Assembly (NCBI RefSeq): GCF_000526335.1
Contig: NZ_JAFW01000001.1
Coordinates: 3,472,001-3,536,000, forward strand
Reading direction: 5' to 3'
Source: Arthrobacter sp. 31Y
GTDB taxonomy: Bacteria > Actinomycetota > Actinomycetes > Actinomycetales > Micrococcaceae
Length of the DNA stretch: 64,000 nt
This document shows, piece by piece, positions 46,297 to 54,951 of this stretch (the stretch's first letter is position 1; every line of letters begins with the position of its first letter). The notes beneath the pieces are model-generated. The model ran no database searches. It was not told where the DNA came from and was given only the letters and a program-made list of their open reading frames with translations. The position numbers and the translations under genes were made by a program.

Positions 46297-46358
46297 ATTT
46301 GTGCACTACCTGGATCCTGCGAACCACTCAAACCTTGCCATTTAAATCCTGCGAACCA

Positions 46359-47165
46359 CTAGACGTCGTGCTGAAGCCGCTTCACAAAGAGCTTGGTCCG
46401 CTCCTGACGCGGTTCCCGCAACACCTCAGCCGCCGGCCCACGTTCCACGACGACGCCGCCGTCCATGAAAATTACCTCGTCGGCCACATGTTGGGCAAAG
46501 GCCAGCTCATGGGTCACGATCACCATGGTCCAACCCTCTTCGGCGAGTTCCTTGATGACGCCGAGGACGTCGCCAACGAGTTCCGGATCCAACGCTGACG
46601 TGGGCTCGTCGAACAGGAGCAGTTGGGGCTTGAGGGCCAACGCCCGGACGATTCCCACGCGCTGCTGCTGGCCTCCGGAAAGTTCAAAGGGGTAGGCATC
46701 GCGCTTGTCCGCGAGGCCAACGCGCTCCAGCAGGCGTTCGGCGTCGGCAATTGCCTCTGCGCGGGGCCGTTTTTGGACCTGGACGGGCCCTTCGATGATG
46801 TTCTTCAGGACCGTCATGTGAGGGAACAGGTTGTAATGCTGGAAGACCATGGCGCTGCGGTCCCGGAGCGCAGCCACCTCTTTCTTCCCCACCTTGGCTC
46901 CGAAGTCGATGGCGAGCTCGGCTGAGGCATCGCCGCTTCCAAAGGTGACCGTGCCGGCATCGGGAATTTCCAGGCCGTTCAGGGACCGCAGGACCGTGGT
47001 CTTGCCGGAGCCTGAAGGCCCGATCAGGGCCACTACCTGGCCGCGGCGGATATCGATGTCGATGTCCCGCAGGACAACGTTGCTTCCGAAGGCTTTGGCC
47101 AGGTTCCGCGCCACCAGGACCGAGGCGACGTGCGGCTGCTGTGCAGACTCGTTAGTGGGCGACAT
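46359..47165 (-). CDS. Polar amino acid ABC transporter, ATP-binding protein
   Basis: A 268-residue importer ATPase of the GlnQ/TcyC group. Walker A is GPSGSGKTT, the signature LSGGQQQRVGIVRAL, Walker B LLLFDEPTSALDPE, and the switch His is in VIVTHEL. It ends with HDV and has a 20-residue N-terminal extension. The start overlaps the permease gene by 14 bp, which indicates coupled translation. With the permease and lipoprotein it forms a complete importer; cystine or another polar amino acid is the likely substrate. Confidence 0.94.
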   Translation of the reverse strand: MSPTNESAQQPHVASVLVARNLAKAFGSNVVLRDIDIDIRRGQVVALIGPSGSGKTTVLRSLNGLEIPDAGTVTFGSGDASAELAIDFGAKVGKKEVAALRDRSAMVFQHYNLFPHMTVLKNIIEGPVQVQKRPRAEAIADAERLLERVGLADKRDAYPFELSGGQQQRVGIVRALALKPQLLLFDEPTSALDPELVGDVLGVIKELAEEGWTMVIVTHELAFAQHVADEVIFMDGGVVVERGPAAEVLREPRQERTKLFVKRLQHDV

Positions 47166-47811
47166 AGCGGTCCAATCTCTTTTCCACGGCGGATTGCGCT
47201 GTGGAAAGGGCCAGGCAAATGACCCAGTAAACCAGGGCTGCCTGCAGGTAGAGGGCCATGAACTCCTGGCTGAACGCCGCGATTTGCTGGGCGTTGCGGA
47301 ACAGTTCGGTGACCAGGATGAGCGAGGCGAGGGACGTGTCTTTCACCAGCGAAATGAAGGTGTTGGACAACGGCGGAACGGATACCCGTGCTGCCTGGGG
47401 AAGGATGATGCGCACCAGCGCCTGCGGGCGGGACATGCCGATGGTGTGGCCGGCTTCCCACTGGCCCTTGGGAACGGACAGGATGGCCGCACGGATGATC
47501 TCCGCGGCGTAACCGCCCACATTCAGTGAGAAGGCGATGATGGCGCTGGGCCAGGGGTCAAGCCGGATGCCGATGCTGGGCAGTCCAAAGAAAATCACAA
47601 AGAGCTGCACCAGCAGGGGAGTGCCGCGGATGACCGAGACGTAGAAGCGGCCAATGCCTGACAGGAACCAGTTGGGGCTCAGGCGCATCAGGGCAACAAC
47701 CAGCGCCAGAATCAAGCCGAAGGCAAAGGACGCGAGCGTCAGCGGAATGGTTCCGGTGACGGCGCCGGTGATCAGTGGCCCGAAGGAACTCCAGATGAGG
47801 TCCCAGTTCAT
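47152..47811 (-). CDS. Polar amino acid ABC transporter, permease
   Basis: A 219-residue permease of the HisMQ type with about five transmembrane segments (TGTIPLTLASFAFGLILALVVALM and others) and the EAA-like cytoplasmic loop EAGHTIGMSRPQALVRIILPQAARVSVPPLSNTF. It would work as a homodimer because only one permease is present, as in TcyB-type systems. The ATG directly follows the stop of the binding-protein gene, so the two are translationally coupled. Confidence 0.94.
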   Translation of the reverse strand: MNWDLIWSSFGPLITGAVTGTIPLTLASFAFGLILALVVALMRLSPNWFLSGIGRFYVSVIRGTPLLVQLFVIFFGLPSIGIRLDPWPSAIIAFSLNVGGYAAEIIRAAILSVPKGQWEAGHTIGMSRPQALVRIILPQAARVSVPPLSNTFISLVKDTSLASLILVTELFRNAQQIAAFSQEFMALYLQAALVYWVICLALSTAQSAVEKRLDRYVAH

Positions 47812-48627
47812 CTACTTGGTGACGTCCGCACCGAAGTACTTTTCCGAAATTTTGGCCAGGGTGCCGTCAGCCTGAAGATCGGCCAGTGCCTTGTCCACGG
47901 CTGCTGTGAGCTCCGTGGAGCCCTTGCGGAACACCATGGCGCTCTCGGTCTTTTCCGGCGCCTCGGCGGCCACCTTCAGGCCGGAGTCGGGAGTGTTCTT
48001 GGCGTAATCCAAATACGTGAGTTTGTCGTTCACCGTAGCGTCCACCCGTCCCTGCTGCACCAGCGTTGCGGACTGGGCCCAGCCTTCAACTGCCTGGACA
48101 TTGGCGCCTGCTTCAACGGCCATCTTGTAGAAGTTGCTGGTCAGTGACTGCGCGGTGGTCTTGCCCTTGAGGTCCGCGAAGCTGTTGATGCTGCTGTTGT
48201 CCGACTTGGTGACTACCACGCCGGTGGAGATGGTGTAGGGCGTGGAGAAATCGTATTTGGCCTTGCGCTCGTCATTAATGGAGATCTGGTTGGCGATGGT
48301 ATCGAATCGCTTGGATTCCAGGCCGGCAAAGATGCCGTCGAACTGGGTCTCCTGGAAGGTGGCCTTCACGCCGAGTTTCCCGGCCACAGCCTGGGCGATC
48401 TCGACGTCGAACCCGGTGAGCTCCCCGGCGCCGTCAGCGTGGAAGCTGAAGGGGCGGTAGGTACCTTCAGTGGCAATGATCAGTTCGCCCTTGGATTTGA
48501 CGTCCGAAAGGGACGTATCTCCACCGGACTGGGCGGGCGCAGATCCTCCGCCGCACGCGGAAAGTGCGAGGGCGGCCGCGGTCAAGGTTGCTGCGAGGAC
48601 AGAGCGGCGGGTACGAAGGCTGTTCAT
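47812..48627 (-). CDS. Polar amino acid ABC transporter, substrate-binding lipoprotein
   Basis: A 271-residue extracellular binding protein. The lipobox LSAC places the lipidated Cys at residue 25, after a twin-Arg-containing n-region (RTRRSVLAA). The mature part has the family-3 start KGELIIATEGTYRPFSFHADGAGELTGFDVEIAQAVAGKLG and the QFDGIFAGLESKRFDTIANQISIN stretch, closest in feel to cystine-binding TcyA/FliY proteins. It is first in the operon binding protein-permease-ATPase. The 230-bp gap upstream shows no recognisable operator or riboswitch. Confidence 0.93.
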   Translation of the reverse strand: MNSLRTRRSVLAATLTAAALALSACGGGSAPAQSGGDTSLSDVKSKGELIIATEGTYRPFSFHADGAGELTGFDVEIAQAVAGKLGVKATFQETQFDGIFAGLESKRFDTIANQISINDERKAKYDFSTPYTISTGVVVTKSDNSSINSFADLKGKTTAQSLTSNFYKMAVEAGANVQAVEGWAQSATLVQQGRVDATVNDKLTYLDYAKNTPDSGLKVAAEAPEKTESAMVFRKGSTELTAAVDKALADLQADGTLAKISEKYFGADVTK

Positions 48628-48857
48628 GGAGCCATCTTAGTCACCGCCCCGGCCAGGCTTGGCGGGTGGCGTGCAAAAGTGCCGTTAAAAAGGCTGAGTG
48701 GGGGCGGTCCCCAACAGCCCGCCACCACTCATCCCCCCAATTGTGATCACGTGGGCGCCACATCCGCCGGAAACCCGTTCTCTGATTCCGGTGTCAGGCT
48801 GCAAGCCGCGTTCACACATTCATGATTGTGCCACGATCTAATGGTTTTGTGAAAGTC

Positions 48858-49565
48858 TTACGCCGAGAGACGTTGCTTTCGTCGTGCAAATGACTTGGAG
48901 AACCAGATGCCAGCCAGTCCAAGGCACGTGAAGAGAGCCGCCGAATAGTTGATGAGGACCCGCAACCAAGCCTCCGAAAAGGGAATGAGGGGAAAGAGCT
49001 GGGAGGACAACAGCAGTGATAGTCCCAGCAGGAGGAATGCCGAGGCGAAGCGGAGCAGGACAGGGGCCGTGCTCACCACCGTTCGCCAGATGGCGGGGAC
49101 CAGGCAGGCTGCCACGAACCCTGGATACAAGCGGCCCATCGCGGCGTATCCGTCCAAGGAAGGTCCCCATTTCAGCCCGCTCATTCCGGCCGAGGATCCC
49201 TGTGTGTCTGTAATGACGAAGAAATAGATGGTCAGTGCGCCGATAACTGCCGCGGCGGTGATCCCGAGGGGTCCTCGGATGGCACGGACGGCAGAGGGTG
49301 AACCGAAAGCTGTGGCGATCTTGATGCCCATGAAGTAGAAGGTTCCGTACAGCAGGAAACGGAGCACCAGATTGCAGATGTTCATCCCGCCGAACCACCC
49401 GTCAATAACCAGGTAGGGCGCCTCGATACTGATCAAGATGCTCAACGAGATCAGGGCAAAAATGTAGAACACTTCACGGTTTTCCCCCCGGAATGCGCTT
49501 GGAACCCGGGCGAGGGTAATCGCCAGGCACACCACCAGCGTGACCCAGGGCAGGACGGCCGTCAT
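48858..49565 (-). CDS. Multi-span membrane protein coupled to an HTH regulator
   Basis: A 235-residue protein with about seven hydrophobic segments and a basic tail (KSFARRKQRLSA). I do not recognise the family with certainty. The N-terminal layout (ARVPSAFRGENREVF, then SIEAPYLVIDGWFGGMNICNLVLRFLLYG) recalls actinobacterial membrane proteins found next to XRE-type regulators. Its ATG overlaps the stop of the HTH gene (ATGA), and GGGAG is at good spacing, so it is the second gene of a two-gene operon. A sensor or effector role is possible but unproven. Confidence 0.75.
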   Translation of the reverse strand: MTAVLPWVTLVVCLAITLARVPSAFRGENREVFYIFALISLSILISIEAPYLVIDGWFGGMNICNLVLRFLLYGTFYFMGIKIATAFGSPSAVRAIRGPLGITAAAVIGALTIYFFVITDTQGSSAGMSGLKWGPSLDGYAAMGRLYPGFVAACLVPAIWRTVVSTAPVLLRFASAFLLLGLSLLLSSQLFPLIPFSEAWLRVLINYSAALFTCLGLAGIWFSKSFARRKQRLSA

Positions 49566-50284
49566 CCGAGGTTCTCCCAAATTCGTTCAGTTCGTTCGTG
49601 GTCTTGTTCCTGCCGGCGCAGTGTTTTGCCGAGCGCCAAAAGGCGTTCACCGGCCAACGTCACCAGTCTGCCCTGTGACAATTTGTCCAGCGCTTCCTGC
49701 CGGGCGTTGGGGGGCCATCCTGCTTCGGCCTCTGTAATCAACCCACCGGCCACCAATCCTCCCGCAGGCCCCACCCCGGCCGCGCGCGAGGTGGCGACGG
49801 CCAGCTCGGGCGGAAGCCTGTTGGCTGTCAGATGTGCGGAGAAGTTCTGCGGCGCAATCCCGGTGGTGTCGCTGACCCGGTGCCGCAACTCGCCGTCGTC
49901 GATCGCGTCCACCCAGTTCCGCACGGAAGTGGGGTGCGGTGGCTCCGAAAGGCGCGGCGCGGGAGCAGAGCCGGGTTCGCTGCGGTCCACCACCGCGCGC
50001 AGCAAGTCGATGGTGGCCACCTGGCTGACAAGTTCGCAGGACGTGGGCGGAACGGGGTCGCCACGGAGCTCGGCGTAAAGATCGAAAGTAGAAAGTGCCT
50101 GTACAGGATTGATGTTGAAGCCGCGGCTGATACTCACCAACGTGGACTCGGCAACCTTGCCGCGGACCAGCTGCTGGGCCAACGTTGTCCGCTTGATGCC
50201 CGCGATCCTGCAGACGTCAGCTGTGCTGGCCTCGGGCGCAACACCATGAAGCCAGCGCTGGAACGCCTTGGACTGTAAGGGCAT
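49562..50284 (-). CDS. Putative helix-turn-helix protein (XRE-like)
   Basis: A 240-residue protein. Residues about 20-60 (STADVCRIAGIKRTTLAQQLVRGKVAESTLVSISRGFNINPVQAL) resemble an XRE-type DNA-binding helix set. The middle (SCELVSQVATIDLLRAVVD, then WVDAIDDGELRHRVSDTTGIAPQNFSAHLTANRLPPELAVATSRAAG) looks like a second similar helical unit. The ATG at 50284 has AGGAAAG upstream. The frame continues far upstream as an artefact of the opposite-strand ABC-F gene. Translation is coupled to the membrane protein gene by a 4-bp overlap. Confidence 0.72.
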   Translation of the reverse strand: MPLQSKAFQRWLHGVAPEASTADVCRIAGIKRTTLAQQLVRGKVAESTLVSISRGFNINPVQALSTFDLYAELRGDPVPPTSCELVSQVATIDLLRAVVDRSEPGSAPAPRLSEPPHPTSVRNWVDAIDDGELRHRVSDTTGIAPQNFSAHLTANRLPPELAVATSRAAGVGPAGGLVAGGLITEAEAGWPPNARQEALDKLSQGRLVTLAGERLLALGKTLRRQEQDHERTERIWENLG

Positions 50285-50353
50285 GGACAACTTTCCTGGA
50301 GGGGCCGCGAAGGCAAAGACAAGCAAGGGGACTATGTGGGAGTACGAAACGAT

Positions 50354-50382
50354 TTTACGCTGACGCCACATTGAATTATGCT
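50354..50382 (+). promoter_or_regulatory. Candidate promoter of the ABC-F gene
   Basis: A -35-like TTTACG (50354-50359) and a -10-like TATGCT (50377-50382) are separated by 17 bp. RNA would start near 50389, just before the terminator hairpin. An overlapping tiny open frame (ATG CTT GAT GAT TGA, 50378-50392) would be transcribed only if a promoter lies further upstream. Both readings are guesses from sequence. Confidence 0.35.
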
Positions 50383-50391
50383 TGATGATTG

Positions 50392-50437
50392 AACCCGCTG
50401 GTCCGTACACCCCCCAAGTCCGGACCAGCGGGTTTTT
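50392..50437 (+). terminator. Intrinsic terminator in the ABC-F leader (candidate attenuator)
   Basis: A perfect 14-bp stem (AACCCGCTGGTCCG, 50392-50405, with 50421-50434) and 15-nt loop are followed by TTTTT. The only genes on its left run the other way, so on the plus strand it cannot end any upstream gene. It sits 58 bp before the ABC-F start, as expected for an attenuator. On the minus strand there is no T-tract. Confidence 0.7.
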
Positions 50438-50494
50438 CCATGCCCGCGGGAATCGCGGCCTGAGTTTCCGCGTTCCCTTGCTGGAGGATAGAAA

Positions 50495-52156
50495 ATGACT
50501 GCAACTTTGGTGGCCAAGGATCTTGCCGGTGGTCATGGCCATCGCACACTTTTCTCGGACCTTTCCCTGACCGTCGCGCCGGGCGATGTTGTGGGCGTGG
50601 TGGGAGCCAACGGCGCCGGTAAAACCACGCTGCTGCGCATCCTCGCCGGAGTGGACCAGCCACAAGCGGGGTCCGTCAGCCTCGCTCCCTCGGATGCCTT
50701 TGTGGGCTGGTTGCCGCAGGAACACGAGCGCACTGCGGGAGAAACAATCGCGGCGTACATTGCCCGGCGAACGGGCTGCGCGCAGGCAACACATGAGATG
50801 GAATCCACGGCCGAAGCTCTCGGCTCGGGGGCTCCCGGAGCCGATGACGCTTACTCTTTGGCCTTCGACCGCTGGATGGCCTCCGGTGCAGCAGACCTTG
50901 AGGACCGGCTCCCGGCTGTCCTGGCGGACCTTGGCCTGGAGCTCGGCGCCGATGCCCTGATGACTGGCCTTTCCGGCGGGCAAGCTGCACGCGTGGCTTT
51001 GGCCGCGTTGCTTCTCAGCCGTTTCGATGTGGTTCTCCTTGACGAACCCACCAACGACCTCGACCTTGACGGGCTCGCCCGGCTTGAATCCTTCGTCCAA
51101 GGCCTGCGCGGCGGTGTGGTGCTGGTCTCGCACGACCGCGAATTCCTGGCCCGCTGCGTCACAACCGTGGTGGAACTGGACCTCGCCCAGAACTCCGTGG
51201 CCGTATACGACGGCGGCTACGAAGCCTTCCTCGAAGAACGCGCCGTAGCCAAGCGCCACGCCAGGGAACGTTATGAAGAGTTCGCCAACACCAAGGCTGA
51301 TCTCGTCTCCCGGGCACGTACCCAGCGTGAGTGGAGCTCCCAAGGCGTCCGGAACGCGATGAAGAAAAACCCGGACAATGACAAGATCCGTCGCGCCGCG
51401 AGCAGCGAATCGTCCGAGAAACAGGCCCAGAAAGTCCGCCAGATGGAGTCCCGCATTGCCCGGCTCACCGAGGTGGAAGAACCTCGGAAGGAGTGGCAGC
51501 TGCAGTTCACCATCGGCCAAGCGCCCCGCTCGAGTGCCGTCGTCGCCACCTTGCGTAACGTCGTCGCCCGGCAAGGTGACTTCACGCTGGGTCCGGTGAA
51601 CCTCCAACTCAACGGTGGCGAGCGCATCGGCATCACAGGGCCCAACGGCGCCGGCAAGTCGACGCTGTTGCGTCTGTTGTTGGGGACGCAGGAACCGGAC
51701 GACGGCGAGGCCTCCATGGGTGCCTCGGTGGCCATTGGCGAAATCGACCAGGCGCGTGGACTGCTCGACGGCGGGCGGCCGCTCGGTGACGCTGTTGAAG
51801 CTGTGTTGATGGACTGGAACAGCGCGGATGTCCGCACTCTCCTGGCCAAGTTCGGCCTTAAAGCCGATCACACCTCCCGCACCGTGGACTCGTTGTCCCC
51901 GGGGGAGCGGACCCGTGCTGCGCTTGCGTTGCTGCAGGCCCGCGGCGTGAACCTGCTGGTGCTGGACGAGCCCACCAACCATTTGGATCTTCCGGCCATT
52001 GAGCAACTGGAGGAGGCGCTGGAAAGCTATGAGGGCGCGCTCCTGCTGGTCACCCACGACCGCCGGCTGCTGGAAAACGTTCGGCTCGATTCGCGCTGGC
52101 ACTTGGATAACGGCCAGGTCCAGGAACTGCACCACACCCCAAGCCAGGAGAAGTAA
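50495..52156 (+). CDS. ABC-F family ATPase
   Basis: A soluble protein (553 aa) with two ABC domains and no membrane part. The first domain has Walker A GANGAGKTT (about 38-46), signature LSGGQAARVALAALLL and Walker B VVLLDEPTNDLDLD. The second has GPNGAGKST, LSPGERTRAALALL and LLVLDEPTNHLDLP. The linker between them (about residues 245-345) is rich in charged residues, as in the P-site tRNA interaction motif of ribosome-acting ABC-F proteins. Such proteins clear antibiotics from ribosomes or tune translation. CTGGAGGA precedes the ATG. A leader terminator and a following ABC exporter suggest drug response. Confidence 0.93.
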   Translation: MTATLVAKDLAGGHGHRTLFSDLSLTVAPGDVVGVVGANGAGKTTLLRILAGVDQPQAGSVSLAPSDAFVGWLPQEHERTAGETIAAYIARRTGCAQATHEMESTAEALGSGAPGADDAYSLAFDRWMASGAADLEDRLPAVLADLGLELGADALMTGLSGGQAARVALAALLLSRFDVVLLDEPTNDLDLDGLARLESFVQGLRGGVVLVSHDREFLARCVTTVVELDLAQNSVAVYDGGYEAFLEERAVAKRHARERYEEFANTKADLVSRARTQREWSSQGVRNAMKKNPDNDKIRRAASSESSEKQAQKVRQMESRIARLTEVEEPRKEWQLQFTIGQAPRSSAVVATLRNVVARQGDFTLGPVNLQLNGGERIGITGPNGAGKSTLLRLLLGTQEPDDGEASMGASVAIGEIDQARGLLDGGRPLGDAVEAVLMDWNSADVRTLLAKFGLKADHTSRTVDSLSPGERTRAALALLQARGVNLLVLDEPTNHLDLPAIEQLEEALESYEGALLLVTHDRRLLENVRLDSRWHLDNGQVQELHHTPSQEK

Positions 52157-52158
52157 CA

Positions 52159-54072
52159 ATGAGCATGGACCGCGTTGCCTGGAGTTCGTTGTACAACATC
52201 ACCACTGCCAAGAGTGGCTCGAAGCCGTTCTCCAAGGAAACCCTGAAAAGGGTCATGGCTTTTGCTGCGCCGCATAAGGGCAAGCTCATTGCCTTCGTGA
52301 TCGCTTCGATTGCGGGTGCTTTCCTGGCTGTGGCTACTCCTGTGCTTGCTGGTCAGGTGGTTGATGCCATTATTGCCAACGCCGGCGTGGGCACAGTAAT
52401 TTGGTTGGCCGTCTTGATTGCCATCGTCGCAGTTGGCGAGGCTGGTGTGGGCTTGGTGACCCGTTGGTTGTCTTCGATCATCGGCGAGGGCGTCATTGTT
52501 GACCTTCGAACGCGCGTGTTCGATCACGTGCAGCGCATGCCCATCGCATTCTTCACCCGAACGCGGACCGGCGCCTTGGTCAGCCGCCTGAACAATGACG
52601 TGATCGGGGCTCAGTCGGCTTTCGCGGGCACTCTGTCCGGCGTGGTCAGCAATGTGGTGGCTTTGGTCCTGACTCTTGCCGTCATGCTGAATACGTCATG
52701 GCTTGTGACCGTGCTGGCCATGGTGTTGCTTCCTATCTTCCTGATCCCGGCCCGGCGCATGGGGTCGAAGTTGGCGGACTTGCGACGCGAAGCTGCGGCG
52801 CACAACGCTGCCATGGGCACGCAGATGACGGAGAGGTTCTCCGCACCGGGTGCCACGCTGGTGAAGTTGTTCGGCCGCCCGGACGAGGAATCCCGTGAGT
52901 TTGCGGCACGTGCGGGCCGGGTCCGGGACATCGGAATCCGGACTGCCATGTTGCAGTTCACGTTCGTCACGGCGCTGACTTTGGTGTCGGCCTTGGCGTT
53001 GGCCTTGGTTTATGGTCTGGGCGGTTGGCTGGCAATCGGCGGGCAGCTTGCACCCGGTGACGTGGTGGTGCTCGCGCTTCTTCTAACCAGGCTCTACGCT
53101 CCGTTGACGGCGCTGTCCAATGCCCGCGTGGAAATCATGAGTGCCTTGGTCAGTTTTGAGCGGGTGTTCGAAATCCTTGACCTGAAGCCCTTGATCACCC
53201 AGAAGCCGGACGCCGTGGAAGTTCCGGGCGGCCCGGTTGCCGTGGAATTCGACGACGTCCGCTTCTCCTACCCCTCGGCCGAGAAGGTGTCATTGGCATC
53301 TCTTGAGGACGTTGCCACCTTGGACACCCGGGGCGGGGAGGAAGTCCTGCACGGAGTCAGTTTCAGGGTTGAACCCGGCCAAACGGTTGCCCTGGTGGGC
53401 TCCTCCGGTGCCGGCAAATCCACTGTGGCCCAGTTGCTCTCGCGCCTCTACGACGTCGACTCCGGCGCCGTTCGCCTCGGCGGGCAGAAACCTGGAACAG
53501 GCGTGGACGTCCGCGATCTCAGTTTCGATTCCCTCCGCGACACCATGGGCATGGTGACCCAGGATGGCCACCTCTTCCACGAAACCATCGCCTCCAACCT
53601 GCGCCTCGCCCGGCCGGAGGCCACCGATGAAGACATGTGGGATGTGCTCCGGCGGGCTCGCCTTGAGCCAATGATCCGGTCCCTGCCGGACGGTTTGGAA
53701 ACCGTGGTGGGGGAGCGCGGTTACCGGCTCTCCGGCGGTGAACGCCAACGGCTCACCATCGCGCGGCTCCTCATTAAGCAGCCCCGCGTTGTGATCCTCG
53801 ATGAAGCCACGGCTGCGTTGGACTCCACTAACGAGGCCGCCGTCCAGGCGGCCTTGGGCGAGGCGCTTGCGGGGCGTACCGCCGTCGTGATTGCGCACCG
53901 CTTGTCCACTATCCGGGCCGCAGACGCAATTCTGGTGGTTGAGGACGGCAGGATCGTGGAGCGTGGCACGCACACCGAGCTGCTTGCTGCGGATGGACGC
54001 TACGCGGAGCTCTACCAGACCCAGTTTGCTGAGGCTACCGCTGTGGCGCAGGAAGCGGTCCCGGAGCTGTAA
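52159..54072 (+). CDS. ABC multidrug-type exporter (membrane-ATPase fusion)
   Basis: A 637-residue half-transporter that would dimerise. Six transmembrane helices fill about residues 45-330 with the coupling sequence VDLRTRVFDHVQRMPIAFFTRTRTGALVSRLNNDV. The ATPase has Walker A VGSSGAGKST, signature LSGGERQRLTIARLL, Walker B VVILDEATAALDS and the switch His in VIAHRLSTI. A 20-residue insertion (SAEKVSLASLEDVATLDTRGG) lies at the start of the nucleotide domain. AGGAGAAG is in the end of the ABC-F gene, 2 bp upstream, so the two are one operon. The substrate is unknown; a drug or lipid is likely. Confidence 0.94.
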   Translation: MSMDRVAWSSLYNITTAKSGSKPFSKETLKRVMAFAAPHKGKLIAFVIASIAGAFLAVATPVLAGQVVDAIIANAGVGTVIWLAVLIAIVAVGEAGVGLVTRWLSSIIGEGVIVDLRTRVFDHVQRMPIAFFTRTRTGALVSRLNNDVIGAQSAFAGTLSGVVSNVVALVLTLAVMLNTSWLVTVLAMVLLPIFLIPARRMGSKLADLRREAAAHNAAMGTQMTERFSAPGATLVKLFGRPDEESREFAARAGRVRDIGIRTAMLQFTFVTALTLVSALALALVYGLGGWLAIGGQLAPGDVVVLALLLTRLYAPLTALSNARVEIMSALVSFERVFEILDLKPLITQKPDAVEVPGGPVAVEFDDVRFSYPSAEKVSLASLEDVATLDTRGGEEVLHGVSFRVEPGQTVALVGSSGAGKSTVAQLLSRLYDVDSGAVRLGGQKPGTGVDVRDLSFDSLRDTMGMVTQDGHLFHETIASNLRLARPEATDEDMWDVLRRARLEPMIRSLPDGLETVVGERGYRLSGGERQRLTIARLLIKQPRVVILDEATAALDSTNEAAVQAALGEALAGRTAVVIAHRLSTIRAADAILVVEDGRIVERGTHTELLAADGRYAELYQTQFAEATAVAQEAVPEL

Positions 54073-54081
54073 CGCTGCTAC

Positions 54082-54495
54082 CTACTTGGGCGTGGTCAGC
54101 TGCGGAATGACGTGGTCCGTCAGCAACGGTGCCAAGTCTGTGGGAAGCGGCGCGTTCACGTCCAGCCAGCGGATTTCCGCTATCTCCGCGGAGGGATGCG
54201 CCTCCCACGTTCCGGGGGCAGTGAAGACGGTGGCTTCGATGGTGGTGGCGGCCTCGTTGGCGGCTGCCGCCAACCACACGCCGAAGGGTTGGAGATCCTC
54301 CGGCGCTACGGTGATTCCCACTTCTTCCTGCAGTTCCCGGGAAGCAGCCTCGGCAGCGGTTTCGCCGGCTTCGGGCTTTCCGCCCGGGTGCATGAACTTG
54401 TCCGTCCCGCGTTTGCGGACGGTCAGCAGCTGTCCTTGCTGGTTGTAAACGCAGACGGCGCTGACAATGATCAGATCCGTGCCGGTTTCATTCAC
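54082..54495 (-). CDS. NUDIX hydrolase
   Basis: A 137-residue pyrophosphohydrolase. The Nudix box reads GGKPEAGETAAEAASRELQEEVGI, a full match to GX5EX7REUXEEXGU. The N-terminal IIVSAVCVYNQQGQLLTVRKRG is usual for MutT-like members that act on nucleoside diphosphate derivatives. Substrate is unknown. The GTG start has GGGAGG upstream and overlaps the stop of the DUF6314 gene (GTGA), so the two are coupled. It converges with the ABC exporter, 9 bp away. Confidence 0.93.
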   Translation of the reverse strand: MNETGTDLIIVSAVCVYNQQGQLLTVRKRGTDKFMHPGGKPEAGETAAEAASRELQEEVGITVAPEDLQPFGVWLAAAANEAATTIEATVFTAPGTWEAHPSAEIAEIRWLDVNAPLPTDLAPLLTDHVIPQLTTPK

Positions 54496-54950
54496 AGTTG
54501 CCTCCCGGCGTCGGTCCGAACCAGGTGCGATTCCAGCAGCAGATCCTTGGCGGGCCCGTGGACATCCCACGTGAAGCTGAACGAGTCAGCTCCCTCACGG
54601 ACGTACTCCACACGGTAATCGTCGGGGTCGCACCAGTGCTTGTCCTGGTTGCCCTCGTCGGAGAAGCTCATCACATGGAATGGCCGGCCGTCGGGGAAAA
54701 AGACGTCCATCGAATCCGGCCCGGCGCCCGGTTTAAGGAGGTACTCGCGGAATGCCGGCCCTGAGTGAGTAGGCCAGTGCATGGTTCCGTCTTCGCGATA
54801 GTCCAGGCCGCCGTCGGCGTTCCGGGTATAGCGCACGACGCCGGTAAAGGTTCCGTTGGTGCCGGACGTCCGGTCCAGGAGGGTCCGCTCCACGCGCCAG
54901 CTCCCGGCCAGGTAGGCCTGCAAATCCGGGGTGGGCTGCTGGTGGTTCAA
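54492..54950 (-). CDS. DUF6314 family protein
   Basis: A 152-residue protein with the pattern AYLAGSWRVERTLLDR…GTFTGVVRYT…LDYREDGTMHWP, which resembles the DUF6314 family, a probable lipocalin-like beta barrel. Function is unknown. The TTG start lies one base after the 3' end of a tRNA-Arg gene on the same strand, and the only Shine-Dalgarno-like sequence (GAGGGC) is the tRNA acceptor arm. No better start is found inside. It is followed by a coupled NUDIX gene. Confidence 0.78.
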   Translation of the reverse strand: MNHQQPTPDLQAYLAGSWRVERTLLDRTSGTNGTFTGVVRYTRNADGGLDYREDGTMHWPTHSGPAFREYLLKPGAGPDSMDVFFPDGRPFHVMSFSDEGNQDKHWCDPDDYRVEYVREGADSFSFTWDVHGPAKDLLLESHLVRTDAGRQL

Positions 54951-54951
54951 G

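Noticed and set aside
49562..52159. A single 865-codon open frame on the minus strand covering the HTH gene and the antisense of ABC-F
   Set aside because: Only the part from 50284 has a start with a ribosome site and protein-like content. The rest mirrors the plus-strand ABC-F gene, with its motifs intact on that strand.
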